Below, piece by piece: positions 5,567-11,750 of a stretch of 11,750 nucleotides of DNA. Under the pieces are notes generated by a model. That model ran no database searches and had not been told where the DNA came from. It saw only the letters and a program-made list of their open reading frames with translations. Both the position numbers and the translations under genes were made by a program. The stretch spans positions 1 to 11,750 of the forward strand of contig JANMZR010000010.1 of NCBI GenBank assembly GCA_031383555.1, read 5' to 3'. Position 1 is the first letter of the stretch. Each line of letters opens with the position of its first letter. This DNA is from JANMZR01 sp031383555 (GTDB taxonomy: Bacteria; Bacteroidota; Bacteroidia; Cytophagales; Spirosomataceae).

Positions 5567-5878
5567 ATGAAAAATAGACAAACAAATATTGATGCCTGCA
5601 TTGCCTGCATGATAGCCTGTGAGCAATGTATAAATACTTGTATCACCATAAACGGGCATCATGAATGCGTGAGAATATGCCACGACTGTGCCGATATATG
5701 CAGTTTAGCTTCTCGTTTATGTGCAAGGAATTCTCAATTTACTTCTGCATTTTTAGTATTATGTGCAAAAGTATGTGACGACTGTTGCGATGAATGTGCT
5801 AAGTATGCCGAACATACTGACTGTTGCCGAGTGTGTGTAGAAGCTTGCAAAAAATGTGCTGATGAATGCAGAATGTAA
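5567..5878 (+). CDS. Cysteine-rich four-helix-bundle copper-storage-like protein (Csp/DUF326)
   Basis: Product of 103 residues with 21 cysteines. Most lie in CxxC or CxxxC spacing: C11, C14, C18, C21, C25; C34, C38, C41, C45, C52; C66, C70, C73, C74, C77; C86, C87, C90, C94, C97, C101. The four clusters fit the four helices of the copper storage protein family (four-helix bundle copper-binding protein, DUF326), in which cysteines pointing into the bundle bind many Cu(I) ions. There is no signal or Tat peptide, so it resembles the cytosolic Csp3 type rather than exported Csp1. His31 and His32 lie in a loop between helices. It is the last gene of the small-gene run, 45 nt after the acidic protein. 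Roles in copper buffering or detoxification are inferred from the family. Confidence 0.9.
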   Translation: MKNRQTNIDACIACMIACEQCINTCITINGHHECVRICHDCADICSLASRLCARNSQFTSAFLVLCAKVCDDCCDECAKYAEHTDCCRVCVEACKKCADECRM

Positions 5879-5938
5879 TCATTTCGGTTGGTTTAGATAG
5901 GCTCAATTTTGATTTATTTAACTTTATAACTTAGAATA

Positions 5939-5962
5939 AATAACTAATATTCATTAATTATT
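5939..5962 (+). promoter_or_regulatory. AT-rich imperfect palindrome upstream of the LytTR gene
   Basis: AATAACTAAT (5939-5948) and ATTAATTATT (5953-5962) form a 10-bp inverted repeat with one mismatch and a 4-nt loop, ending 22 nt before the ATG at 5985. It could be an autoregulatory site, but it is purely AT-rich apart from the mismatched C and could occur by chance. No clear terminator follows the copper-storage gene in this 106-nt gap. Confidence 0.25.
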
Positions 5963-5984
5963 ACAATCATATAAACCCAGAAAA

Positions 5985-6407
5985 ATGGAAAATAATAACA
6001 AATCATTTTTAAAAAATAACTATTTCAATGTAATTGATAAGCATGACTTTAAGCTGAATGGCAATAATATTTGTTTGCCGATAAATTGTAAAAATTATAT
6101 GAATATTTCAACTATTGATATTATGCAATTAGAAGCACATCGGAATTATACACTGTTCTACTTTGCTGACGGGAATACTCTTTTAGTGGCAAAAACGATG
6201 AAAGAATACATGAATGCCTTAGATGGCAATTTTGTGAGAATACATAATAAATTTGTCATAAACCTAAGATATTTATTGCGATTTGAACTGAGCGACAGCA
6301 TGTGTGTTTTGTTAAAAGATGGGAAAAAGCTAGCCATTTCACGAAGACGAAAAAAAGAATTTGTAAAAAAAACAGAAAATATTTTTGGTGGCATGATGGT
6401 ATTTTAA
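5985..6407 (+). CDS. LytTR DNA-binding domain protein without receiver
   Basis: Cytoplasmic protein of 140 residues predicted to bind DNA. Residues about 40-136 match the LytTR domain: STIDIMQLEAHRNYTLFYFADG, then KTMKEYMNALDGNFVRIHNKFVINLRYL, then LKDGKKLAISRRRKKEFV. The conserved FVRIHxxxxIN and SRRRxxEF blocks are intact. The N-terminal 38 residues (MENNNKSFLKNNYFNVIDKHDF) are Asn/Lys-rich and too short for a response-regulator receiver. It is therefore a stand-alone LytTR protein, a form frequent in Bacteroidota, that must sense its signal by other means or act as a partner. It lies 10 nt before an L,D-transpeptidase gene, so it may be co-transcribed with, and control, envelope genes. Confidence 0.88.
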   Translation: MENNNKSFLKNNYFNVIDKHDFKLNGNNICLPINCKNYMNISTIDIMQLEAHRNYTLFYFADGNTLLVAKTMKEYMNALDGNFVRIHNKFVINLRYLLRFELSDSMCVLLKDGKKLAISRRRKKEFVKKTENIFGGMMVF

Positions 6408-6417
6408 CATAAATGCA

Positions 6418-7107
6418 ATGATTATGGAGGTTTTACTGTTAGTTAAATATCAGCTCAACCCAAAATCATTAAAAATAATGTCAAAAATCATTTATTTAGT
6501 AGGCATACTGTCGCAATTTTATTTTACAAATCCTAAAGTAGAAATACCAACAAATAAAAATAATTATGATGAAATTCATGCCTTATATCTGGATTGTAAT
6601 CTTATGGATATTGTCGGTTATTCAGTTTTTGAAAAATCATTAAAAGGCTACCAACAGTTTAATCCTGCTAAACCCATTATTACAATTGTGGACTTTTCTT
6701 TGCCCTCAACTGCACAAAGGTTTTTTGTAATTGATATTAAAAATAAAAAGCTATTATTTTCGTCACTGGTGGCGCATGGCCAAAAATCAGGAGATAATAT
6801 GGCGAAATATTTTTCAAATAAGAAGGAATCGCATCAAAGTAGTTTAGGATTTTATATGGTTGGTAGCCAAATAGTTAGTCCAAAACATGGGGCAGCTTTA
6901 CTGCTAAATGGCTTACAAAAAGGTATTAATGACAATGCCCGTAGTCGAGAAATTATTATTCATGGTGCAGCTTATGTGAGTGCATCTTTTGTTCACAAAT
7001 TTGGAAGGCTAGGCCGCAGTTATGGTTGCCCAGCTTTGCCAAATGCAATTATGCCGCAGGTTGTACCTGTACTTGCCAATGGAAGTTTACTCTATATTCA
7101 CAGTTGA
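6418..7107 (+). CDS. L,D-transpeptidase catalytic domain protein (YkuD_2 type)
   Basis: Predicted envelope protein related to murein L,D-transpeptidase catalytic domain family proteins (YkuD_2, PF13645). It has 229 residues from the ATG at 6418. An in-frame ATG at 6478 begins MSKIIYLVGILSQFYF, a better signal-peptide start, so the mature product may begin there. The catalytic part is residues about 90-229, with FFVIDIKNKKLLFSSLVAHGQ, then REIIIHGAAYVS (His182) and GRSYGCPALP (Cys204). These give the histidine and nucleophilic cysteine of the YkuD-like active site. The SYGCPA form is typical of YkuD_2 rather than the SHGCIR of classic YkuD enzymes. The enzyme class forms or modifies 3-3 peptidoglycan cross-links or attaches proteins; the exact reaction is unknown. 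It is followed by a hairpin and then a second, YcbB-like L,D-transpeptidase. Confidence 0.87.
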   Translation: MIMEVLLLVKYQLNPKSLKIMSKIIYLVGILSQFYFTNPKVEIPTNKNNYDEIHALYLDCNLMDIVGYSVFEKSLKGYQQFNPAKPIITIVDFSLPSTAQRFFVIDIKNKKLLFSSLVAHGQKSGDNMAKYFSNKKESHQSSLGFYMVGSQIVSPKHGAALLLNGLQKGINDNARSREIIIHGAAYVSASFVHKFGRLGRSYGCPALPNAIMPQVVPVLANGSLLYIHS

Positions 7108-7156
7108 TGCTAATCAAATAAAAAGCTTATATGGGAAATATTCCTGTTTGATATAT

Positions 7157-7197
7157 AAAGGTATAAAAGATTGTAAGAGGTCGTTTATACCTTTTTT
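7157..7197 (+). terminator. Perfect hairpin plus T-tract between the two L,D-transpeptidases
   Basis: AAAGGTATAAA (7157-7167) and TTTATACCTTT (7184-7194) are exact reverse complements, with a 16-nt loop and six Ts at 7192-7197, the form of an intrinsic terminator. It lies 50 nt after the stop of the YkuD_2 gene and before the lipoprotein-like segment of the next. All in-frame ATG codons for the next gene before its conserved domain lie upstream of this hairpin, so it may also act as an attenuator. Confidence 0.72.
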
Positions 7198-8875
7198 GTT
7201 TTCTAAAACCTTTTCTTCTTGGGAAATATTTAGAAATATTTTATTACCAAAAAAGCACTCAAAAAGAAAAGGTTTTAGAATTATTTTTTTTTTACAAATA
7301 CTTTTTCTCTTATCAATATCATTTTTAATATCTATCGGTTGCAATAATAGCAGCAAAAACAGCCATCGCATTGATGACCATGAAGCGACAATTTACAGCA
7401 ATCAAAACTATTCCGATTTGAAATTGGATAGCGTAAATGTGGTCGATTTTTTAAATACGTATGCTATGACCGACACCATTCAAAAACAATTAGCACAGTT
7501 TTATACCTATCGCAATTTTGAATATGCCTGGTTAAATAAGGAAGGTATTACGCAAGCGGCCATCAATTTTTATGACCAACTGCATGCCGACAGTCAAATA
7601 TTCTCAGATAAAAGTTTAATTAACAATAAATTAGACTCTTTATTTATTTTTGCCAATGACAACGAAAATAAGTTTTTAAAACAAACCAAAAGCGTTGAAC
7701 AATTAGAGCTTTTGCTCACCGCCACCTTTTTTCAATATGCCGAAAAAGTATACGGTGGTGCCACCACGAGCACCAAAAACTTAGGTTGGTTTATCCCTCG
7801 CAAAAAGAAAAGTTATCAAGTATTGCTCGACTCCCTTGTTGCAAATACAAATGGCTCAAAAATACAAGAGCCTGTAAATGAATACTATATTCGCTTAAAA
7901 GAAAAACTAAAATTATATAGAGATATTCAACAAAAAGGCGGTTTTACTCAAATTGCAATCGATAAGAAAGTGCTTAAAGTAGGAGATAGTGCAACCTATG
8001 TTTTACCCATAAAACAACATTTGGTTTTTACAGGCGATCTCAAAACAAACGATAACTCTCGCATTTTTACGCAAGAATTAGAGTTAGCTCTCAAAAATTT
8101 CCAGCATAGAATGGGCCTTGTTGAAAATGGGAGAGTAGATACAGCCACCCTAAAGGAGTTAAATGAAACTGTAGATTTTCGAATCAAACAAATAATGGTA
8201 AACCTTGAGCGCCTACGATGGGTGCCTGTAAAAATGGAAAAGGATTATTTGTTAGTGAACATCCCCGAATATCGTTTGCATGTTTTTGAAAACCAAAAGC
8301 AAATTTGGCAAACCAATGTAGTGGTAGGGAAAGCTGCCCGTCGTACAAGTATTTTTAGAGGAAACATTTCTACAATTGTTCTTAATCCTTATTGGGGCAT
8401 ACCCACTCGAATTGTGCAAGAAGAAATACTACCAAAAATCAGTCGAAACCCTAACTATTTGGCCAAAAATAATATGGAAGTGATTGATGGCAACTATCGC
8501 CAAAAACCAGGAGTTAACAATGCATTGGGTAAAATCAAGTTTCTGTTTCCTAACAATTACAGTATCTATTTGCATGATACACCATCCAAAAGCCTTTTCA
8601 AAGAAAACGCTCGTGCATTTAGCCATGGCTGTATCAGAGTCGAAAACCCTAAGAAGCTAGCTTTTCATTTACTCAAAAACAACATCGAATGGCCGGAAAG
8701 CAGGGTAATAGACGTGCTCGAAACCAATGAAAATACCAATATAAAAGTAAGTCCATCTCTGCCAGTGTACATTGCCTATTTTACAGCTTGGGTAGATAAT
8801 ACTGGGCAAATGAATTTTAGACATGACTTGTATAACCTTGATAATAAGCTATCTAAGGAAGTTTTTGGGGAATAA
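7196..8875 (+). CDS. YcbB-like L,D-transpeptidase, lipoprotein-like N-terminus
   Basis: Envelope enzyme that should form 3-3 cross-links in peptidoglycan. The frame is open from an ATG at 7022 (617 residues, near E. coli YcbB/LdtD length), with another ATG at 7079. Both lie within the preceding gene, upstream of a terminator-like hairpin. I list the TTG at 7196 (560 residues) as a compromise; the start is unresolved. After it come basic residues KKHSKRKG, a hydrophobic stretch and SIGCNN (Cys at 7340-7342), a possible but imperfect lipobox. Next, by the 617-residue count, come a scaffold region (about 130-330), a peptidoglycan-binding segment (FTQELELALKNFQHRMGLVENG, about 345-385) and a YkuD domain (about 410-560). 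The YkuD domain carries YLHDTPSK and AFSHGCIRV, with nucleophile Cys537. The gene is 5 nt upstream of mlaE. Confidence 0.88.
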   Translation: MFSKTFSSWEIFRNILLPKKHSKRKGFRIIFFLQILFLLSISFLISIGCNNSSKNSHRIDDHEATIYSNQNYSDLKLDSVNVVDFLNTYAMTDTIQKQLAQFYTYRNFEYAWLNKEGITQAAINFYDQLHADSQIFSDKSLINNKLDSLFIFANDNENKFLKQTKSVEQLELLLTATFFQYAEKVYGGATTSTKNLGWFIPRKKKSYQVLLDSLVANTNGSKIQEPVNEYYIRLKEKLKLYRDIQQKGGFTQIAIDKKVLKVGDSATYVLPIKQHLVFTGDLKTNDNSRIFTQELELALKNFQHRMGLVENGRVDTATLKELNETVDFRIKQIMVNLERLRWVPVKMEKDYLLVNIPEYRLHVFENQKQIWQTNVVVGKAARRTSIFRGNISTIVLNPYWGIPTRIVQEEILPKISRNPNYLAKNNMEVIDGNYRQKPGVNNALGKIKFLFPNNYSIYLHDTPSKSLFKENARAFSHGCIRVENPKKLAFHLLKNNIEWPESRVIDVLETNENTNIKVSPSLPVYIAYFTAWVDNTGQMNFRHDLYNLDNKLSKEVFGE

Positions 8876-8880
8876 TAGAT

Positions 8881-9687
8881 ATGGGAAAAGAAATTAAATC
8901 TCCAATGTTTAAACAAAAGAAACCTTTAATTTCTGTAAAAATTGATGATTTTTTTCAAGGCATTTATGACTTGAAAAACTTTCTTGGACAATATATCAGA
9001 GAAACATTTTCTGCCCCATTTGAGTGGAAGGAAATCATCAATCAATGTTTTAATGTTGGCTATAAATCTTTGCCATTAGTTACTTTAACAGGTTTTATTA
9101 CAGGCATCATTTTCACCAAACAATCACGCCCCTCTTTATCTACTTTTGGGGCTAGTTCATGGTTACCATCATTGGTATCCATTGCCATAATAAGGGCATT
9201 GGCTCCTTTGGTTTCGTCCTTAATTGTGGCTGGCAAAGTAGGTTCAAACATAGGAGCTGAGCTTGGTTCGATGCGAGTAACTGAGCAGATAGATGCGATG
9301 GAAGTATCAGGCACCAATCCCTTTAAATTTTTGGTAGTCACAAGAATCACGGCAATTACTTGTATGATGCCCGTTTTGGTATTATACACTGGCTTTGTGG
9401 GCATGATGGGCTCTTATATAAATGTACATGTGAACGAGCTCACTAGTTTCACTGCTTTTATTAAAGCCTCATTAAGTACCATTTCATTTTTGGACATATT
9501 CGCCTCACTTTTCAAAGCCACCTGGTTTGGCTTTACAATTGGCGTAGCGGGGTGTTATCAAGGTTATAATGCCGAAAATGGAACCCAAGGCGTTGGCAAA
9601 GCGGCTAATTTGGCCGTGGTGATATCTATGTTTTTGATTTTTTTGGAAGAAATGGTGGTAGTACAAATTGTAAATGCTATTAGGTGA
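8881..9687 (+). CDS. mlaE: MlaE-family ABC transporter permease
   Basis: Inner-membrane permease of 268 residues for an Mla-type (maintenance of lipid asymmetry) phospholipid transporter. An N-terminal interface helix (about 20-50, FFQGIYDLKNFLGQYIRETF) precedes five or so membrane segments, with the first at about 60-80. The family hallmark is at residues 118-147: GKVGSNIGAELGSMRVTEQI, then DAMEVSGTNP. A late segment, AANLAVVISMFLIFLEEMVV, closes the domain. The length is normal. The ATG is 5 nt after the L,D-transpeptidase stop, suggesting co-transcription with it. The ATPase and MCE partner genes follow, though a 127-nt palindrome-rich stretch intervenes before the ATPase. The first 20 residues (MGKEIKSPMFKQKKPLISVK) are basic and variable. 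The gene symbol is by family; no MlaA, MlaB or MlaC gene is visible here. Confidence 0.93.
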   Translation: MGKEIKSPMFKQKKPLISVKIDDFFQGIYDLKNFLGQYIRETFSAPFEWKEIINQCFNVGYKSLPLVTLTGFITGIIFTKQSRPSLSTFGASSWLPSLVSIAIIRALAPLVSSLIVAGKVGSNIGAELGSMRVTEQIDAMEVSGTNPFKFLVVTRITAITCMMPVLVLYTGFVGMMGSYINVHVNELTSFTAFIKASLSTISFLDIFASLFKATWFGFTIGVAGCYQGYNAENGTQGVGKAANLAVVISMFLIFLEEMVVVQIVNAIR

Positions 9688-9814
9688 TTTCGATTGGGCG
9701 GCGTACCGCTTCCGATTTCGTAATGCCAACTCTTGCTTAAACCAAATCTCATAAGCCTGAAGGGCTTTAACTACAATTGCCCCGAGTGAAACTCGTGGGA
9801 TTTATGATAAAAAA
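9688..9814. repeat. Palindrome-rich insert between mlaE and mlaF (REP-like)
   Basis: Three short hairpins occur in series. GCGG-cgta-CCGC (9698-9709) is flanked by direct GATTTCG repeats (9686-9692 and 9714-9720). AAGCC-tgaag-GGCTT spans 9753-9767. CCCCGAGT-gaa-ACTCG-t-GGG (9780-9799) has one bulged T. The last two both carry TGAA at the loop. The stretch contains no gene and is richer in G and C than the rest of the window's spacers. Interspersed palindromes of this general look (paired stems with a TGAA loop) are familiar from intergenic spacers of environmental Bacteroidota, but I cannot confirm copies elsewhere in the genome. Confidence 0.5.
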
Positions 9815-10609
9815 ATGAATAGAAAAACACCAATTGAGTCTGAAGAGCCAGTTATTTCTATACAAAACCTAAAAAAGGCCTTTGGAAGTAAGATTGTATT
9901 AGATGATTTCAATTTAGAAATAAATAGAGGTGAAAACATTGCCATATTAGGAAAATCAGGGAGTGGGAAATCTGTTTTAATAAAAATAATCTCAGGTTTA
10001 TTAAAGCCCGATAGTGGTACCGTTAAGGTATTTGAACACGAAGTTGACAAAATATCACCCAAAGAATTACAAAAATTAAGACAAAAAATTGGCTTTTCAT
10101 TTCAAAGTTCAGCTTTGTATGATAGTATGTCGGTAAAGGAAAACCTAATGTATCCTTTAACAAGAAACAAACCTGAATTGAGTATAGCGGAGGTGAACAT
10201 TGCTGTTTCAAAAGTGCTTGAGGAGGTGAGTCTTTCAGAAACTATTAATCAAATGCCTTCACAACTATCTGGTGGCCAGCGAAAAAGAATTGGAATTGCT
10301 CGTACACTTATTATGAAGCCCGAAATTATGCTTTATGATGAGCCAACCGCTGGGCTCGACCCAATTACTTGTATTGAGATTAATAATTTGATAAGTAAAG
10401 TGCAAGACGAGTATAAAACCACGTCGATTATCATTACGCATGATCTCACTTGTGCCAAAATGACCGCCGACCGTGTAGCGATTTTGTTTGAAGGTAAATT
10501 TTTAATAAATGGAACGTTTGATGAAGTTTTTGCTTCAAAAGATCGCAATATAAAGGCTTTTTATGACTATAATTTTATTTCAAACACTAGCTTGGTTAAC
10601 AAAAATTAG
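9815..10609 (+). CDS. mlaF: MlaF-like ABC transporter ATP-binding protein
   Basis: Cytoplasmic ATPase of 264 residues that powers the MlaE permease. All nucleotide-binding motifs are intact: Walker A GKSGSGKS (46-53), a Q-loop in FSFQSSALYDSM, signature LSGGQRKR (151-158), Walker B IMLYDEPTAGLDP with Asp175 and catalytic Glu176, and switch His209 in ITHD. The segment SALYDSMSVKENLMYPL after the Q-loop is characteristic of the Mla/Ttg2A ATPases, in which the Q-loop is followed by GALFDSMTV-like sequence. The ATG at 9815 follows an A-rich stretch. It lies 127 nt from mlaE, an unusually large gap for this operon, filled with palindromes, and 61 nt before the MCE gene. The C-terminus (AFYDYNFISNTSLVNKN) is a short variable tail. 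Confidence 0.93.
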   Translation: MNRKTPIESEEPVISIQNLKKAFGSKIVLDDFNLEINRGENIAILGKSGSGKSVLIKIISGLLKPDSGTVKVFEHEVDKISPKELQKLRQKIGFSFQSSALYDSMSVKENLMYPLTRNKPELSIAEVNIAVSKVLEEVSLSETINQMPSQLSGGQRKRIGIARTLIMKPEIMLYDEPTAGLDPITCIEINNLISKVQDEYKTTSIIITHDLTCAKMTADRVAILFEGKFLINGTFDEVFASKDRNIKAFYDYNFISNTSLVNKN

Positions 10610-10624
10610 AATAATAGATTAGAA

Positions 10625-10652
10625 ACTGACATAACGAAAAGACTGACATGTC
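10625..10652 (+). promoter_or_regulatory. Direct repeat and palindrome before the MCE gene
   Basis: ACTGACAT occurs at 10625-10632 and 10642-10649, 17 nt apart, and the second copy runs into the perfect 8-bp palindrome GACATGTC (10645-10652). The element lies in the 61-nt gap between the ATPase and MCE genes. It might be a binding site or an internal promoter part; the short length makes chance plausible. Confidence 0.25.
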
Positions 10653-10670
10653 GATAAATTAAAATATAAA

Positions 10671-11684
10671 ATGGATACAATAAAAACAAACAAACCGGTA
10701 ATTGTAGGCATATTCATATTGGTGGGTATAGCAATTTTTGCCATAACTATTTTCACATTGGGTGGGCAGAAAAAAACCTTTGTAAAATCCTTTGCCATCA
10801 ACGCCATATTCAACGACGTTTCTGGCTTGCAATCTGGTGGCAATATATGGTTTTCAGGCGTGAAAATAGGCACAGTAAAAAAAATCACAATCTATGGCGA
10901 CTCAAAAGTGCGGGTAACTATGAGCATTGAAAACGATTTACAGGCGCATATCCATACCGATTCAAAGGCAAGAATTGGCTCCGACGGCCTCATTGGCAAT
11001 AAAATCATCATTATTTATGGTGGAAATCCCGCAAGCCCCAACATCAAAAAGAACGGAATGTTAGCAGTAGAATCAGCTTTAAGCACCGACGATATGATGG
11101 CCACTTTGCAAAAAAACAATAATAATTTATTGGATATTACCACCGATTTTAAAAGTATATCTAAGAAAATAGATGCTGGCAATGGCATAATTGGGACCCT
11201 AATTAATGACCCAACTATGTCCAATAATTTAAAAAAAGCGGTTGGCAGCTTACAAGAGACTGCCTCAAATTTTCAAACTGTATCAGCAAATAGCAAAGCT
11301 GTTATGGCCAATTTGGAAAATTTTTCATATAAAATAAACAAACCGGGTAATTCAATTCATGATTTGGCATCAGATACTTTGATGTATCGCTCAGTAAAAT
11401 CAAGTTTGAAAACCTTACAAAATGCCACCTTTTCAGTAAGCCAATTTTCGAATAGTTTAGAAAAAGTAGGGGCAAGTCTCAACCAAAAAGACAATGCCAT
11501 AGGTGTATTTTTAAATGATGCAGAAGTGGGTAATTCCATGAAAAAAACCATGAAAAATTTAGAAACAAGTAGCAAGAAATTGGATGAAGATTTAGAAGCA
11601 ATCCAGCACAATTTCTTATTGAGAAGGTTTTTTCGGCTAAAAGCTAAAGAGGAGGCTAAAATGAAGAAGGATTCTTTACAATAA
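10671..11684 (+). CDS. mlaD: MlaD-like MCE-domain protein
   Basis: Periplasmic substrate-handling subunit of 337 residues for the MlaE/MlaF transporter. A single N-terminal membrane anchor (about residues 9-30, PVIVGIFILVGIAIFAITIF) is followed by one MCE domain (about 38-115). The MCE domain shows FNDVSGLQSGGNIWFSGVKI, then GTVKKI, then SKARIGSDGLIGNKIIIIYGG, as in other MlaD proteins. Residues about 130-325 are Asn/Ser/Lys-rich and predicted helical (repeated SLQETASNF, SLKTLQNATFSVSQFSNSLEKV), giving a long coiled or helical tail absent from the short E. coli MlaD. Such tails may lengthen a channel across the periplasm. A glycine-turn motif recurs: GNGIIGTLINDPTMSNNLKK and NAIGVFLNDAEVGNSMKK, suggesting an internal duplication. 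The basic C-terminus is LRRFFRLKAKEEAKMKK. Confidence 0.93.
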   Translation: MDTIKTNKPVIVGIFILVGIAIFAITIFTLGGQKKTFVKSFAINAIFNDVSGLQSGGNIWFSGVKIGTVKKITIYGDSKVRVTMSIENDLQAHIHTDSKARIGSDGLIGNKIIIIYGGNPASPNIKKNGMLAVESALSTDDMMATLQKNNNNLLDITTDFKSISKKIDAGNGIIGTLINDPTMSNNLKKAVGSLQETASNFQTVSANSKAVMANLENFSYKINKPGNSIHDLASDTLMYRSVKSSLKTLQNATFSVSQFSNSLEKVGASLNQKDNAIGVFLNDAEVGNSMKKTMKNLETSSKKLDEDLEAIQHNFLLRRFFRLKAKEEAKMKKDSLQ

Positions 11685-11711
11685 TTATTTTGGCTTTGTT
11701 TAAGTGAATAT

Positions 11712-11750
11712 ATGATAAAAACGCCTGCAAAAAGACCCCTTCCGTCATTC
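11712..11750 (+). CDS. Possible start of a further gene, cut by the window end
   Basis: An ATG 27 nt after the mlaD stop opens a frame (MIKTPAKRPLPSF) that remains open to the last base, giving 13 codons. The spacing fits another gene in the mla unit. Thirteen residues are too few to identify a family or to exclude chance. Confidence 0.25.
   Translation, partial: MIKTPAKRPLPSF

Noticed and set aside
9060..9404. Minus-strand open frame of 114 codons inside mlaE
   Set aside because: It is antisense to conserved permease motifs and its translation shows no family features.
9688..9814. A tRNA or other structured RNA gene in the mlaE-mlaF spacer
   Set aside because: The hairpins do not form a cloverleaf, there is no T-arm consensus, and the short stems fit extragenic palindromes better.
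1..11750. CRISPR array, insertion sequence, prophage or defence island
   Set aside because: No regularly spaced repeats, transposase, integrase or phage structural motifs were seen on either strand.

Overview
The window looks like a chromosomal segment from a member of the Bacteroidota, probably an environmental Sphingobacteriia, Chitinophagia or Cytophagia relative. The evidence is an AT-rich sequence, genes mostly without Shine-Dalgarno boxes, a type IX secretion (T9SS) sorting domain on the first protein, a PorT-like outer-membrane beta-barrel, and promoter-like elements resembling the Bacteroidota -7 box (TAnnTTTG). All convincing genes lie on the + strand. I see no tRNA, rRNA, CRISPR array, transposase or phage gene, and no gene-free stretch exceeds 300 bases.

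Layout: (1) 93-1301 encodes a secreted ice-binding-like adhesin (DUF3494) with a T9SS C-terminal domain. (2) 1579-2977 holds an OmpA-like protein with a glycine zipper and a small beta-barrel, closed by an intrinsic terminator at 3042-3082. (3) 3116-4378 holds a low-affinity iron permease family protein and a tandem universal stress protein, closed by a terminator at 4452-4489. (4) 4565-5878 is a run of four small genes: an unknown 72-residue protein, a small protein resembling the bacterial eRF1-like 'translational machinery protein' family, a very acidic unknown protein, and a 21-cysteine copper-storage-like protein. (5) 5985-6407 encodes a LytTR DNA-binding protein without a receiver. (6) 6418-8875 encodes two L,D-transpeptidases of different families, with a terminator-like hairpin between their domains. 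(7) 8881-11684 encodes an MlaE/MlaF/MlaD-type lipid transporter, with a palindrome-rich insert between mlaE and mlaF. A possible next gene starts at 11712.

The most notable observation is a shared, fixed-geometry promoter-like signature upstream of units 1, 2 and 4: AAAATT-S-T-R-TAACA, exactly 20 nt, then N-ACCTTTR. For units 2 and 4 the similarity extends another 26 nt upstream without gaps, including ATGTGTGAAT. This suggests that the ice-binding-like protein, the OmpA/barrel pair and the four-gene small-protein cluster belong to one regulon, plausibly an envelope or general stress response. The first two copies are followed at once by inverted repeats at the predicted 5' end of the mRNA, and the third lies so close to its ATG that the mRNA may be leaderless.

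Taken together, the genes concern the cell envelope (adhesin, OmpA, barrel, L,D-transpeptidases, Mla lipid transport) and stress (universal stress protein, copper storage, translation-related small protein).
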